This document shows positions 7,920 to 17,900 of a stretch of 64,000 bases of DNA, piece after piece (within the stretch, counting starts at the first letter, position 1; every line of letters starts with the position of its first letter). The DNA is from Vibrio maritimus. Lineage in GTDB: Bacteria; Pseudomonadota; Gammaproteobacteria; Enterobacterales; Vibrionaceae. Both the position numbers and the translations under genes were made by a program. The notes under the pieces were generated by a model. The model was not told the origin of the DNA. It saw only the letters and a list, made by a program, of their open reading frames with translations, and ran no database searches. The stretch is from positions 2,418,001 to 2,482,000 of the forward strand of contig NZ_CP090438.1 of the NCBI RefSeq assembly GCF_021441885.1. Direction: 5' to 3'.

Positions 7920-8795
7920 ATGAAACTCGATGACTTAAATCTGTTCCGGCTTGTTGTAGAAAATGGGAGTTATACGGCAACTTCTCGTAAAACCATGATC
8001 CCAGTTGCAACAATTACTCGACGCATTCAAGCTCTTGAAGATTCACTGAACCTTCGTTTGCTGAATCGTCACGCGCGAAAGCTATCGCTCACCGAAGCAG
8101 GCGAACGTTTTTATAATGAATGCTCTCCCCTTCTTCAACGTCTGACATCGACAACAGAAGAAATCACGGACGAGTGTAAAGGCGCATCGGGTAAACTGAA
8201 GATTTCCTCCCCTTCAAATCTCACCAAGCGCATGATGATGCCAATGTTCAATGACTTTATGAGTCAATATCCTGACATCAGCCTCGATCTCACAATGAGC
8301 AACCATGCCGATCAGCTTGATCCAACAGAGTGGGATGTGATCTTCCGTGTTGGCCCTCAGCGCGATTCGAGCCTCATCGCTCGTAAGCTAAGCACTGTGA
8401 AAGATATCTTGGTCGCACACCCAGACTATCTCGCTAAACATGGCGAACCTAAACATGCGGAAGAGCTTTCTTCACATAGGCTCTTAAAAGGTGCGCCACT
8501 TATCAAATGGCAGCTAAAAAATGTCAGCGGTGAATCGATCATTGAAAACTCTAAAGGGCGCTTCGAAGCAAATAGCTTGAACGTGGTGCGCCGCGCTTGT
8601 TCTGCAGGCCTAGGCATTACACTAATGCCTGACGTCATGCTGCAAGAGCACATCGACAATGGCGATTTGGTACGCGTACTCCCTGAGTGGAGCGCAAACC
8701 CACGTGACATCTATATGCTCTACAACCATAAAGACCACCTACCAGAGAAAGTGCGCTTGTTTATCGACTTTGTTATCGACTACTCATTGCATTGA
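7920..8795 (+). CDS. LysR-family transcriptional regulator
   Basis: This 291-residue protein has the N-terminal winged helix-turn-helix (about 1-60; FRLVVENGSYTATSRKTMIPVATITRRIQALE), then the linker helix and an effector-binding domain from about residue 90 (GKLKISSPSNLTKRMMMPMF). Members of this subgroup (AaeR/DsdC-like 'ITRRI' LysRs) are often autoregulators or act on divergent genes. Here the divergent neighbour is the rssB-like gene, but I cannot say whether it is the target. The convergent neighbour is purF, separated by a shared terminator. Confidence 0.88.
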   Translation: MKLDDLNLFRLVVENGSYTATSRKTMIPVATITRRIQALEDSLNLRLLNRHARKLSLTEAGERFYNECSPLLQRLTSTTEEITDECKGASGKLKISSPSNLTKRMMMPMFNDFMSQYPDISLDLTMSNHADQLDPTEWDVIFRVGPQRDSSLIARKLSTVKDILVAHPDYLAKHGEPKHAEELSSHRLLKGAPLIKWQLKNVSGESIIENSKGRFEANSLNVVRRACSAGLGITLMPDVMLQEHIDNGDLVRVLPEWSANPRDIYMLYNHKDHLPEKVRLFIDFVIDYSLH

Positions 8796-8832
8796 TAGCT
8801 CAGTAAAACACCGGTCTCGACTTAACAAGCAT

Positions 8833-8864
8833 AAAAAAACCAGAGCACTCGCTCTGGTTTTTTC
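8833..8864. terminator. bidirectional terminator between LysR gene and purF
   Basis: ACCAGAGC-ACTC-GCTCTGGT is flanked by A and T runs of at least six bases, between two convergent genes. Confidence 0.92.
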
Positions 8865-8884
8865 TTTCAACTTTATCGAGATGA

Positions 8885-10399
8885 TTAGATGCCTTCGTTA
8901 TGAAGCTCTAAGTTCGCCAGATCTTGTTGGATATCTCGCTGCACTTTCGCATCGTCATTACGCAGAGAATCTAGATAGTCTAGGTAAGACTGGTCGATAT
9001 CACCTGTTACGTATTCACCGTTGAATACCGATGCTTCAAACAGCTTAACATCTGGGTTACCCAAGCCAACTGCTTCGATAAGGTCAGGGATAGTCTGGTA
9101 AATCAGTGCATCTGCGCCAATTTGCTTACAGATAGCATCGTTATCGCGACCGTGGGCAATAAGCTCGTTTGCACTTGGCATATCAATGCCATACACGTTC
9201 GGGAAGCGAACTTCTGGTGCGGCAGAAACCATGTACACTTTGTTTGCACCGGAGTCACGAGCCATCTCGATGATCTGTTCTGATGTTGTACCACGAACGA
9301 TAGAATCATCAACAAGCAGTACATTCTTACCTTTGAACTCTGAGCGAATCGCGTTTAGCTTACGACGTACAGATTTCTTACGCTGCTGCTGACCTGGCAT
9401 GATAAAGGTGCGGCCAACATAACGGTTTTTCACAAAACCTTGGCGGTATGGCTTATCAATAGCTTGTGCAATTTGCAGTGCAATGTCACAAGAAGTCTCA
9501 GGGATCGGAATAACAACGTCGATATCAAGGTCTGAGAACTCATCCTTGATGCGCTCACCAAGCTTTTTACCCATCTCAACACGTGCGCTGTATACCGAGA
9601 TCTTATCGATAAATGAATCTGGACGAGCAAAATAAACAAACTCGAAGATACATGGGTTCAGTGTCGGGTTGTCAGCACATTGACGAGTGAATAGCTCACC
9701 ATCGAATGTTGCGTAAATCGCTTCACCAGGAGCAACGTCGCGAACGAAATCAAAGCCAACTGCATCAAGTGCAACCGACTCAGAAGCTACCATGTACTCA
9801 GTTTTGCCTTCGAACTCACGCTTACCAAGACAAAGAGGACGGATACCGTTTGGATCGCGGAACGCAATCATGCCGTGACCGATGATCATCGCAGCGACCG
9901 CATAAGCACCTTTGATAGTGCGGTGCACATTCGTTACGGCACGGAACACATCGTCAGAGGTGACATTGCCTTTCACAGTATCAATTTCGTGTGCAAGTAC
10001 GTTAAGAAGAACCTCGGAGTCAGAGGTAGTGTTAACGTGACGACGATCTTTCTCAAACAGCTTCTCACGAACTTCGTGAGCATTTGTTAGGTTACCGTTG
10101 TGTGCCAGGGTAATACCAAACGGAGAGTTTACGTAGAACGGCTGAGCTTCAGAGGCGCTAGAACTGCCTGCTGTCGGGTAACGAACATGTCCAATACCTA
10201 CGTTACCTTGGAGGCGCTGCATATGCTTCGCTTCAAAAACGTCTTTTACTAGACCATTCGCCTTACGCAGACGAAAACGATTGCTTTCTATGGTAACAAT
10301 ACCAGCGGCATCTTGGCCACGATGCTGTAAAACGGTCAAAGCGTCATAGATAGACTGATTCACAGGCGTAGAGCCAACGATTCCAACAATACCACACAT
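8885..10399 (-). CDS. purF: amidophosphoribosyltransferase (purine synthesis, first step)
   Basis: At 504 residues it equals the E. coli enzyme (505). Cys2 in MCGIVGIVG is the glutaminase nucleophile of the class II amidotransferase domain, and there is no propeptide. The C-terminal phosphoribosyltransferase domain has the PRPP loop VLLVDDSIVRGTT (about 363-375). It converts PRPP and glutamine to phosphoribosylamine. It lies 36 bases after cvpA, with which it is surely cotranscribed; a PurR operator precedes cvpA. Confidence 0.98.
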   Translation of the reverse strand: MCGIVGIVGSTPVNQSIYDALTVLQHRGQDAAGIVTIESNRFRLRKANGLVKDVFEAKHMQRLQGNVGIGHVRYPTAGSSSASEAQPFYVNSPFGITLAHNGNLTNAHEVREKLFEKDRRHVNTTSDSEVLLNVLAHEIDTVKGNVTSDDVFRAVTNVHRTIKGAYAVAAMIIGHGMIAFRDPNGIRPLCLGKREFEGKTEYMVASESVALDAVGFDFVRDVAPGEAIYATFDGELFTRQCADNPTLNPCIFEFVYFARPDSFIDKISVYSARVEMGKKLGERIKDEFSDLDIDVVIPIPETSCDIALQIAQAIDKPYRQGFVKNRYVGRTFIMPGQQQRKKSVRRKLNAIRSEFKGKNVLLVDDSIVRGTTSEQIIEMARDSGANKVYMVSAAPEVRFPNVYGIDMPSANELIAHGRDNDAICKQIGADALIYQTIPDLIEAVGLGNPDVKLFEASVFNGEYVTGDIDQSYLDYLDSLRNDDAKVQRDIQQDLANLELHNEGI

Positions 10400-10435
10400 G
10401 TCCTAATCCTCGATTTGCGACATTAGCTGACGCCA

Positions 10436-10924
10436 TTAGGCGCCAGACAGGAAACTAGAAGTTGCTTCGATATGTTCAAAAAACGGTTCGATGATTAACT
10501 TAAAGTGCGGAATCAATTGAGATGAATCCCACCACTCACTGTTATTCAGCGTGGTAAACGTGTCGACAAAGAAGAGCACTGCCGAAACAATCAGCACACC
10601 TCGAAGAGCACCGAACACGATTCCCAGTACCCTATCGGTACCAGAGAGTCCCGTTTTTTGTACTAACTGCCCCAACACATAATTAATAAGCGCTCCAACA
10701 ATTAGAGTCGCAACAAACAGGGCAGCGATTGCGGCGCCATTTCGAAACATGTCATCTTCGATATTAGTAAAGTACACCGCTAGTTTAGCGTAGTACTGGC
10801 TAGCGATAAAAAACGCGCCGAACCATATCACCAACGACATTGCCTCTTTGGCAAATCCGCGAACTAAACTGATTAAAGCTGAAAGCCCAATCACACCCAA
10901 AATGACAAAATCTAACCAATTCAT
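10436..10924 (-). CDS. cvpA: CvpA family membrane protein
   Basis: This 162-residue protein has four hydrophobic segments and the family start MNWLDFVILGVIGLSALISLVRGF, shown here as positions 1-24 only by its key residues: WLD, the GVIG turn and LVRGF. CvpA is needed for colicin V production in E. coli and for envelope stress resistance in several pathogens; its molecular role is unclear. It precedes purF as in enterics, and its start lies 48 bases after a PurR box. Confidence 0.94.
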   Translation of the reverse strand: MNWLDFVILGVIGLSALISLVRGFAKEAMSLVIWFGAFFIASQYYAKLAVYFTNIEDDMFRNGAAIAALFVATLIVGALINYVLGQLVQKTGLSGTDRVLGIVFGALRGVLIVSAVLFFVDTFTTLNNSEWWDSSQLIPHFKLIIEPFFEHIEATSSFLSGA

Positions 10925-10971
10925 GAATTCTTCATCTCAAGTTGGCGCGCATTTTAACAGAAAAATGCGCG

Positions 10972-10987
10972 ACGCAAACGTTTTCTT
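10972..10987 (-). promoter_or_regulatory. PurR operator before cvpA-purF
   Basis: ACGCAAACGTTTTCTT matches the PurR consensus ACGCAAACGTTTNCGT at all but the last positions. It lies 48 bases upstream of cvpA and overlaps the dedD stop codon. Purine repression of cvpA-purF is the known E. coli arrangement, and is inferred here from the site. Confidence 0.85.
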
Positions 10988-11534
10988 ATGGATTTAGTGG
11001 TTTAAATTTGAGCAATTGACCTCGAGAACCGGTAATTTCCTCCAATTCAATCAATTGCTTCTCCAATTTACTTTTTGAAACATCTGGACCGATGATGACG
11101 CGAGTAAATGTCGCTTCTTGTTTCACATGAGCTTGATAGCCACGCTTTTGCAGATCCTCTACTAATGCACGTGCATTATCGGCATTTTTTAGCGCCATCA
11201 GTTGAATGATCCAAGCACTGTCTGCGTAATCGTTGCGCTCTGGAACCTCTTGTACCGCAACGTCGACGATATCAGCTGGCGGACTTTGCTCCTCTACCAC
11301 TTCTTCACCTACGGTTGCTTGTACTGGCGACTCCGGAAGGACAGAGATGTCCTCTTCTGGCTCCAGCACTTCAAAGCTCTCTACATCCGCATTGATCTCT
11401 GGCTTAAGAGGAATGCTGGCAAACTCTTCTTTGTAATGCAGTTTCTTACCATCAAGTAAGTCAGGCAGAATGATCACCCCTACAGCGACCAATACTATGG
11501 TCCCAACTAAACGGCTTTGGAATTTACTCGCCAT
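10986..11534 (-). CDS. dedD: DedD, SPOR-domain cell-division protein
   Basis: This 182-residue protein starts MASKFQSRLVGTIVLVAVGVI, with one N-terminal membrane anchor (about 9-25), an acidic linker rich in Glu/Val/Pro, and a C-terminal SPOR domain (about 105-180) with SAWIIQLMALKNADNARALVEDL. SPOR domains bind denuded peptidoglycan at the septum. ATG 11534 has the strong ribosome-binding site GGAG seven bases before it; the longer frame starting at 11600 would overlap the end of folC. The gene order folC-dedD-cvpA-purF is as in E. coli. Confidence 0.93.
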   Translation of the reverse strand: MASKFQSRLVGTIVLVAVGVIILPDLLDGKKLHYKEEFASIPLKPEINADVESFEVLEPEEDISVLPESPVQATVGEEVVEEQSPPADIVDVAVQEVPERNDYADSAWIIQLMALKNADNARALVEDLQKRGYQAHVKQEATFTRVIIGPDVSKSKLEKQLIELEEITGSRGQLLKFKPLNP

Positions 11535-11559
11535 CGTTTCTCCTAGATTAGTCTTCGTC

Positions 11560-12831
11560 CTAGCTTCTCGTACCGCCGCAATGCGCGAGAACCTCACCAA
11601 CGGTATGGAACGACCCTACGACCAGAATCAAATCCTCTGGCTGAGCATCCGCTTTGGCTGCATCAAAGGCCGTAACTGGTGAATCGTATCGAGTTAGTGT
11701 CTCATTGGACTCTAGATGTGAGCACAACTCATCCGCAGAGGCGGCGCGAGGCCCACTTAAAGAAGCAGGATACCAGTGCTCTGTCAGAGGATTCAAAACT
11801 CGAATAGTCTCCTTGATATCTTTGTCGTGAAGCATGCCAATAACCACTTTGAATCGAGTCTCAGGATAGAGTCGACCTAATTGTGCTACTAAATACTCTG
11901 CTGAGTGCGGGTTGTGTGCAACGTCAAGAATTGTCGTCGGTGAGCCCGCTAACATCTGCATACGACCCGCCAAGCGTGCTTGCTTTAACCCATTAACAAT
12001 ATTGATATCCGTGATATCAAGATTTGCGGCACCAAGCGCCATCAGCGCCGTATTGGCATTCATCAATGGCAAAACCGGGATTGGAAGGTCTTCTAGCGTG
12101 AACGTGCCATGATGCCATGTCCAAGTCGAATCCGAGGTCTGCGCGTAATCGAACTGAATACCCGTTTGGTAGAACTCAGCGCCTATATCATCAGCATGAG
12201 CGGGAACCGTTGCAGGTGGCTTAGGTTGTCCGCAAATCGCAGGCTTGCCAGAGCGGAAAATACCCGCCTTTTCAAAACCGATGACATTGATATCATCACC
12301 TAACCAATCTACGTGGTCCACGGCCAGACTGGTAATTACTGACACATCATGATCAACCACGTTGGTCGCATCAAGTCGGCCACCTAGTCCAACTTCGAGC
12401 AGAACCACATCAACGTTCTGCTCTTGAAACTGCTTCAGCGCGGCAAGTGTCGCATACTCAAAAAAGCTTAAACTCACATCACCACGAAGCTGTTCAATAT
12501 AGGCGAATGCCTTGGTATGAGATTCGTCTGGAAGTTCGCTGCCATTGATACGAACGCGTTCGTTGTAGCGAATTAAGTGTGGTGAGCTGTAAACACCAAC
12601 CGAGTAACCTGCATCGAGCAAGATGGCTTCCATCAAAGCACACGTTGATCCCTTGCCATTGGTGCCGGCAACGGTAATAACTTTAGGAGCAGGTTTGGTG
12701 AGTTGACCTTTTTGCGCCACGACTGACACACGGTCTAGGCCAAGATCTATGGCACTGGTATGAATACTGGTTAAGTAATCAAGCCACATCTGTAGTGAAG
12801 ATGTGGCTTGAGGAATGGATTGTGAACTCAT
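11560..12831 (-). CDS. folC: bifunctional dihydrofolate synthase/folylpolyglutamate synthase
   Basis: This 423-residue Mur-ligase-family enzyme adds glutamate to dihydropteroate and to folates. The P-loop VAGTNGKGSTCALME (about 54-68) and the KAGIFRSGKPAICGQ segment are diagnostic, and ILDVAHNPHS lies in the C-terminal domain. It follows accD by 42 bases and ends 25 bases before the dedD start, so it is in the accD-folC-dedD run. Confidence 0.96.
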   Translation of the reverse strand: MSSQSIPQATSSLQMWLDYLTSIHTSAIDLGLDRVSVVAQKGQLTKPAPKVITVAGTNGKGSTCALMEAILLDAGYSVGVYSSPHLIRYNERVRINGSELPDESHTKAFAYIEQLRGDVSLSFFEYATLAALKQFQEQNVDVVLLEVGLGGRLDATNVVDHDVSVITSLAVDHVDWLGDDINVIGFEKAGIFRSGKPAICGQPKPPATVPAHADDIGAEFYQTGIQFDYAQTSDSTWTWHHGTFTLEDLPIPVLPLMNANTALMALGAANLDITDINIVNGLKQARLAGRMQMLAGSPTTILDVAHNPHSAEYLVAQLGRLYPETRFKVVIGMLHDKDIKETIRVLNPLTEHWYPASLSGPRAASADELCSHLESNETLTRYDSPVTAFDAAKADAQPEDLILVVGSFHTVGEVLAHCGGTRS

Positions 12832-12873
12832 TTAGCCGTCAATATCTTAACGTTTGATAACTTAGTGAGTACT

Positions 12874-13803
12874 TTACCCTTTTTCGTCCGCTTCTGGTAC
12901 TTCATATGATGGTTCTTCTGGAGAATCTTCTACAGAGACCACAAGAGGAGACGCTTGATTTGTCATTTTCGCTAGCAAGCTGCCCACACGCTGACGCATT
13001 TCACGGCGGTCTACAATCATATCGATCGCGCCATGCTCTAGTAGGAATTCACTACGTTGGAAGCCTTCTGGTAGGTCTTCACGTACCGTCTGCTCGATAA
13101 CACGACGTCCTGCAAAGCCAATAAGCGCTTTAGGCTCGCCAATGTTGATATCACCTAACATCGCCAAACTTGCCGATACACCACCCATTGTTGGGTCAGT
13201 CATGACAGAAACGAATGGCAGACCTTTTTGAGATAGACGCTCAAGTGCAGCGCTGGTTTTCGCCATCTGCATCAGAGACATCAATGCCTCTTGCATACGT
13301 GCGCCGCCACTTGCAGAGAAACAGACCAGACCACAGTTGTTTTCCATAGCCGCTTCTACTGCACGTACAAAACGAGCACCCACAACAGAGCCCATAGAAC
13401 CACCCATGAACGAGAATTCAAAGGCACAAGCGACCACTGGTTGACCTAGCAACTCACCTTGCATAACAACAAGTGCATCTTTCTCACCACTGTTTTTCTG
13501 AGCAGCAGAAATACGCTCTTTGTAGCGCTTAGAGTCTTTGAACTTAAGTTTGTCTTGAGGCTCAAGTTCAGCAGCAAGTTCAACACGGTTACCTTCATCT
13601 AGGAAAGTCTCTAGACGACGGCGCGCTTTCATGCGCATGTGATGATTACATTTAGGGCAAACTTCTAGGTTACGCTCTAGTTCAGCGTGATATAGAACTT
13701 GCTCGCACGACGTACACTTAGTCCAGATACCTTCTGGGATTGACGCTTTGCGCGAGCTAACAATGTTATTACTTTTTTCTAAAATCTTTTCAAGCCAACT
13801 CAT
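12874..13803 (-). CDS. accD: acetyl-CoA carboxylase, carboxyltransferase beta subunit
   Basis: This 309-residue protein has the N-terminal C4 zinc ribbon (WTKCTSCEQ...LEVCPKCNHH, about 28-55), followed by the crotonase-like carboxyltransferase core with CFSASGGARMQE and VMTDPTMGGVSASLAMLGD. It works with AccA to make malonyl-CoA. It is followed closely by folC. About 180 bases separate it from truA upstream; this gap carries the probable accD promoter. Confidence 0.97.
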   Translation of the reverse strand: MSWLEKILEKSNNIVSSRKASIPEGIWTKCTSCEQVLYHAELERNLEVCPKCNHHMRMKARRRLETFLDEGNRVELAAELEPQDKLKFKDSKRYKERISAAQKNSGEKDALVVMQGELLGQPVVACAFEFSFMGGSMGSVVGARFVRAVEAAMENNCGLVCFSASGGARMQEALMSLMQMAKTSAALERLSQKGLPFVSVMTDPTMGGVSASLAMLGDINIGEPKALIGFAGRRVIEQTVREDLPEGFQRSEFLLEHGAIDMIVDRREMRQRVGSLLAKMTNQASPLVVSVEDSPEEPSYEVPEADEKG

Positions 13804-13982
13804 GGAAGACCTTATCTCTTGTTACCCCCGCCAAAATGGCGAAAGTGTTAAATTCTAATTAATGCCGTTGGATTAAACCATATTACAGACAAACTGTAGA
13901 TAAAAAACTGGTTGTACCTATCCTTGTGACCAAGCCGTAACTCTTTATTAATGCAACTATTCACTCATCAATATGAGCGAAA

Positions 13983-14786
13983 TTACCAGCCAGAGTTCAA
14001 ATCATTTGGCAAAAATAGTGGACCAATTGGCATTTCTGGGAGCTGGTACTCATCAGGATAATCAACGTCAACCAAGTACAAGCCCTCCGCTTTAGCGGTC
14101 GCTCCTGCCAGTTTGCGATCTTTCTGCGCCAGCAGCCATTCAAACCACTCTGGTGGCTGCTCGCCTTTACCAACGACAATCAAGCTGCCAGTGATGTTGC
14201 GAACCATATGATGTACGAAGGCATTGGCTTTAATGTCGATCACAACATACGGGCCATGGCGAGACACATTTAAATGCATGATATTACGCCACGGACTGCG
14301 AGACTGACACTGTACTGCCCTAAACGAAGTGAAGTCATTTTCACCTAGCAAGTACTGACCAGCTTGATGCATTTTTTCAACATCAAGCTCTCCATGATAA
14401 TGGCTGATACCAGAAGATAAAATGCCAGGACGCAAATCATGATTGAAGATCACATAACGGTAACGTCGTGCTGTCGCGGAGAAACGCGCGTGGAAGGCTT
14501 CTGGCACTTCTTTAGCCCAACGTACGGCGATATCTTTGGGAAGGTTTGCATTGACGCCCATCGTCCATGCTACGGGCTTACGGATTGCAGAAGTTTCAAA
14601 GTGCACCACTTGCCCTGTACCGTGGACACCAGCGTCAGTTCGCCCAGCACACTGTACTTCGATAGGTTCATTGGCGACAACGGAGAGTGCTTTCTCTAGC
14701 TCTTCTTGAACGCTATTAACTTCACGCTGTCTCTGCCAGCCGAAGTATTTTGCACCGTTATACTCAATACCTAATGCTACTTTCAT
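13983..14786 (-). CDS. truA: tRNA pseudouridine(38-40) synthase
   Basis: This 267-residue enzyme has the TruA catalytic motif AGRTDAGVHGTGQVVHF with Asp 51 as the nucleophile. It also has RRYRYVIFN, NDFTSFRAVQCQSRSPWR and the VHHMVRNITGSL stretch near residue 190. It modifies the anticodon arm of tRNAs. It lies between accD and hubP as in other vibrios, with its own upstream gap of about 200 bases containing the hubP terminator. Confidence 0.97.
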   Translation of the reverse strand: MKVALGIEYNGAKYFGWQRQREVNSVQEELEKALSVVANEPIEVQCAGRTDAGVHGTGQVVHFETSAIRKPVAWTMGVNANLPKDIAVRWAKEVPEAFHARFSATARRYRYVIFNHDLRPGILSSGISHYHGELDVEKMHQAGQYLLGENDFTSFRAVQCQSRSPWRNIMHLNVSRHGPYVVIDIKANAFVHHMVRNITGSLIVVGKGEQPPEWFEWLLAQKDRKLAGATAKAEGLYLVDVDYPDEYQLPEMPIGPLFLPNDLNSGW

Positions 14787-14921
14787 CGTTAACTCTGCAT
14801 CTGTGAATTTTCAAAGGGGGCAAAGTATATACGCAAGTGTCGTTTGTATAAAGTCACAGCCTGTGAATGCAAGGTCATTTATCTGTTTGGATGTGGTCAT
14901 TCGCTACTTTTGCTATTAAGC

Positions 14922-14960
14922 AAAAAAGGAAAAACGGTGGTCAGCCACCGTTTTTCCTTT
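14922..14960 (-). terminator. terminator after hubP
   Basis: AACGGTGG-CTGA-CCACCGTT is flanked by further pairing A/T-rich arms (AAAGGA/TCCTTT) and ends in a T-rich stretch on the minus strand. Confidence 0.88.
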
Positions 14961-14983
14961 ACTTAGAGTTGGGTTATCAAAGG

Positions 14984-17900
14984 TTATTGATACTCAGATA
15001 ACTTACTCAGCAGCCGTTTGGCTTCGTCTTCAATCTGCCCTGAACCCTCAAGCAACACTTTTTCGAGTAGCTTAATCGCCCCCTCATAATCGTTCATCTC
15101 AATATAGATTTTCGCCATATCAAGATTACCCGCTGCTTCGGAGTCGCTATCGACATCGACATCGGATATTGGACCGATAACATCAGGGAACTCATCTAAG
15201 CCCACATCAAGCTTTAGCTCTTCTTCATCTTTGTCGGACTCTTCACCATCTTGCACCTGAGCCATAAGCTCATCAATGGTCATGAACTGACTATCTGTAG
15301 CATCAAAGTCGGAGTCAGGGTCTTGAGAAGACCAGTCTTCATCCGCTGCTTTCGCTAACGAGCCAGCATCATTGTCATTCCAAATCGCTTGTTCTTCTGC
15401 AGGAATATCACTGTTGATCGCCGCACGTTGATCGTCGGTCAGCGTAAAGCCGTTCCAGTCTTCCCCCGCATCCGATGTTGGTGCATCTTGCAGCATCGCT
15501 TCAATGTCCAAACCGGCACTATCCGCTGTCGTTTGATCGACGGGAGAAATATTTGAGAAGGCTGCATTATCACCATCTTTTAGTAGCTCGTTTAAGTTGC
15601 CTTCTTGCTCAATAGCTGACATGTCAACCATATTAAAGGCATCAGCAAGCGCGTCGATTTCGGAGTGATCTAAGGTTTCCCCAACCATCTCCTGAGGCGC
15701 GAAAGACGGCTCTGAAATGTCTGAGCCTTCTGTCGAATTAACGGCCTCGGTATCATTCCCAGCAAAATCCATCGCAGCTTGCTGCTCGTCATACTCAGGA
15801 ATCGACTCTAAGCTTATCTCTTCTAGCTCACGACTGTCTTCGCCTACTGTTAGCGGTTCGAGATCTTCCGATGGCTCATGAGCAACCTCTGACAGCGCGT
15901 CTTCCTCGGTGAACTCAGGGAACTCAAAATCTTCGTCGACAAGCTCGTTATCAGGCTCTGGCAAGTCGTTCTGTATAGGCGTCGGCTCTTGTTCTAATGC
16001 TGGCGCTTCATCTTCAGAGAGTGTCTCAGCGACAGGCGCCTGCTCTTGTACACTTTGCACAGAATCAGCAATCGCATCTTCCTCGCTGTACTCCGGAAGC
16101 TCGTCATCAGCAAAAGCAAACTCGCCGTCAGCAGAGTCCTCTGACATTGGTAAGTCTTCACCCTCACCTTCGGCATCTGCAAAGGCTTGCTCTTCACCGT
16201 ATTCACTCTGTAGAGCGTTCGCTAAAAATTCTGCGTCATCAAGCTCTGTTTCGGTTGATGCCGTAGCACTGTCAACAGGCTCAGTCTCTAGAGATTCAAA
16301 CAAATCTGACTCAGCTGCGACTGATTTAGCATCAGATGACGCACTCTCTACGTCGTCTACAAGCCAATCATCGTCCGAAGGTATACCAAACTCATTAGCG
16401 ACCAGAGCATCCAACTCTTTTCGTGCCTGCTCGGAATTATCTTCCTCATGAGTTAGGTTACTTGCACCTTCAATCTCTGGTGCAAACTCAAAGTCCGCAG
16501 ACGAGTCCGAAGTCGGCTCTGACAGCGCTTGCGGCGCAACACTATCCTGTTCCGCATCAAGCTCTAGAGAAGGTTCTTCCGGAGACTGATGAGCGTCGAG
16601 AGCCTCTTCATCGACAGTTTCAACCTCTGGATCAGCCTCAGCAGCAGTTAGGTCTACATCCACCGACTCTGGCACGGCCTTCTCTTCGACCTGCTGGGCA
16701 CTGACTTCATTTAGCAACGCGTCAATATCGTCTTCGGAGACCGCCGTATCCTCTAGATCAACTTCGAGCTCATGATGCTCTTCGTTTGACTGTTGCTGCG
16801 GCGCGTCAAACGCTTCAACTTCGCTTACCGTTTCACTGGCTGCTTGAGACAATTCTTCAACCGCTGAGCTCTCGTCAGCAGCAATATCGTCGGATGCTTC
16901 GAGTTCAGCAGCATCTTGGGTTGAACTATCCAGAGAATTCTCAGCCAATAAAGCATCGATGTCGTCTAAATCCAGTTCATCTTCTTGTTGGTCCAAAACC
17001 GTTTCAACAGATGAAACTGTATTGTCTTCATCAGCAATGTCAGATCCTAACAAGCTATCTGAAGAGAAAGGATCTAGGTCGAAGTCATCATCTAACTCAT
17101 CTTGAGTAGAGCTAGAAAGATGACTTTCAAACAAGACTTCATCTAGCAGGTCAGTACTGTTTTCGTCTAGGTTGTCATCTTCGTCCGCTAATAAGTGAAC
17201 GTCGTCATCATCGGATTGGCTTTGCGCATCTTCAGCAGACAAGACCTCATCAAGCATCAAATCTGAATCATCAAGATCGGATAGCTCAAAGTCGTCCTCG
17301 AGCATCTCATCTAGTAAATCAACGTCGGATTCGTTCGCTACTTGTGCATCGGTATCCGTCGTTGACTCCGGTGTTGCATCTATTTGAGAGAACTGGGCAA
17401 ACAGGTCATCAATATCGTCATTACCGACGCTTTCAGAGGCTTCATTTGGCGAATCTAAATCGAAGCTTTCTTCAATGTCGTGGGTATTTAGATCTGGTGT
17501 ATTGCTGTCTTCTGCGACGCTATCTGTCGACTTGCTATCCTCAGCAATCAGTTTATCGAGTGATGCCAGCGGTGAGTCAGCGGATAGATCATCAAGATCG
17601 ATGTCACCTTCATCGAGATCAAAATCGTCTCCTGCAAGTAACTCATCCATCTGGGCCTGGTCGAGCGAAGAATTGTCTTCATCGTCAATCGGCGCTTTAT
17701 CGGATTCTGTATCACTGTCTAGGCTGAAATTAGCGAACAGGCTATCTAGATCGTCTTGAGAGACCACTTCATCACTATCATCTTCATCTGACAGATCTAA
17801 ATCGAGGTCATCAACGTCATCACCTGGCACGGCGACATCATTGAGCGCTCGTTCCATCTCTTCCAGACCCAGTGCTTTTTCGCCATTCTTAACACTGATA

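Noticed and set aside
15909..16451. Ser-rich plus-strand frame of 180 codons, and other long frames, opposite hubP
   Set aside because: These are mirror images of the Asp/Glu/Ser-rich coding sequence of hubP on the minus strand; composition is repetitive and no ribosome-binding site is present.
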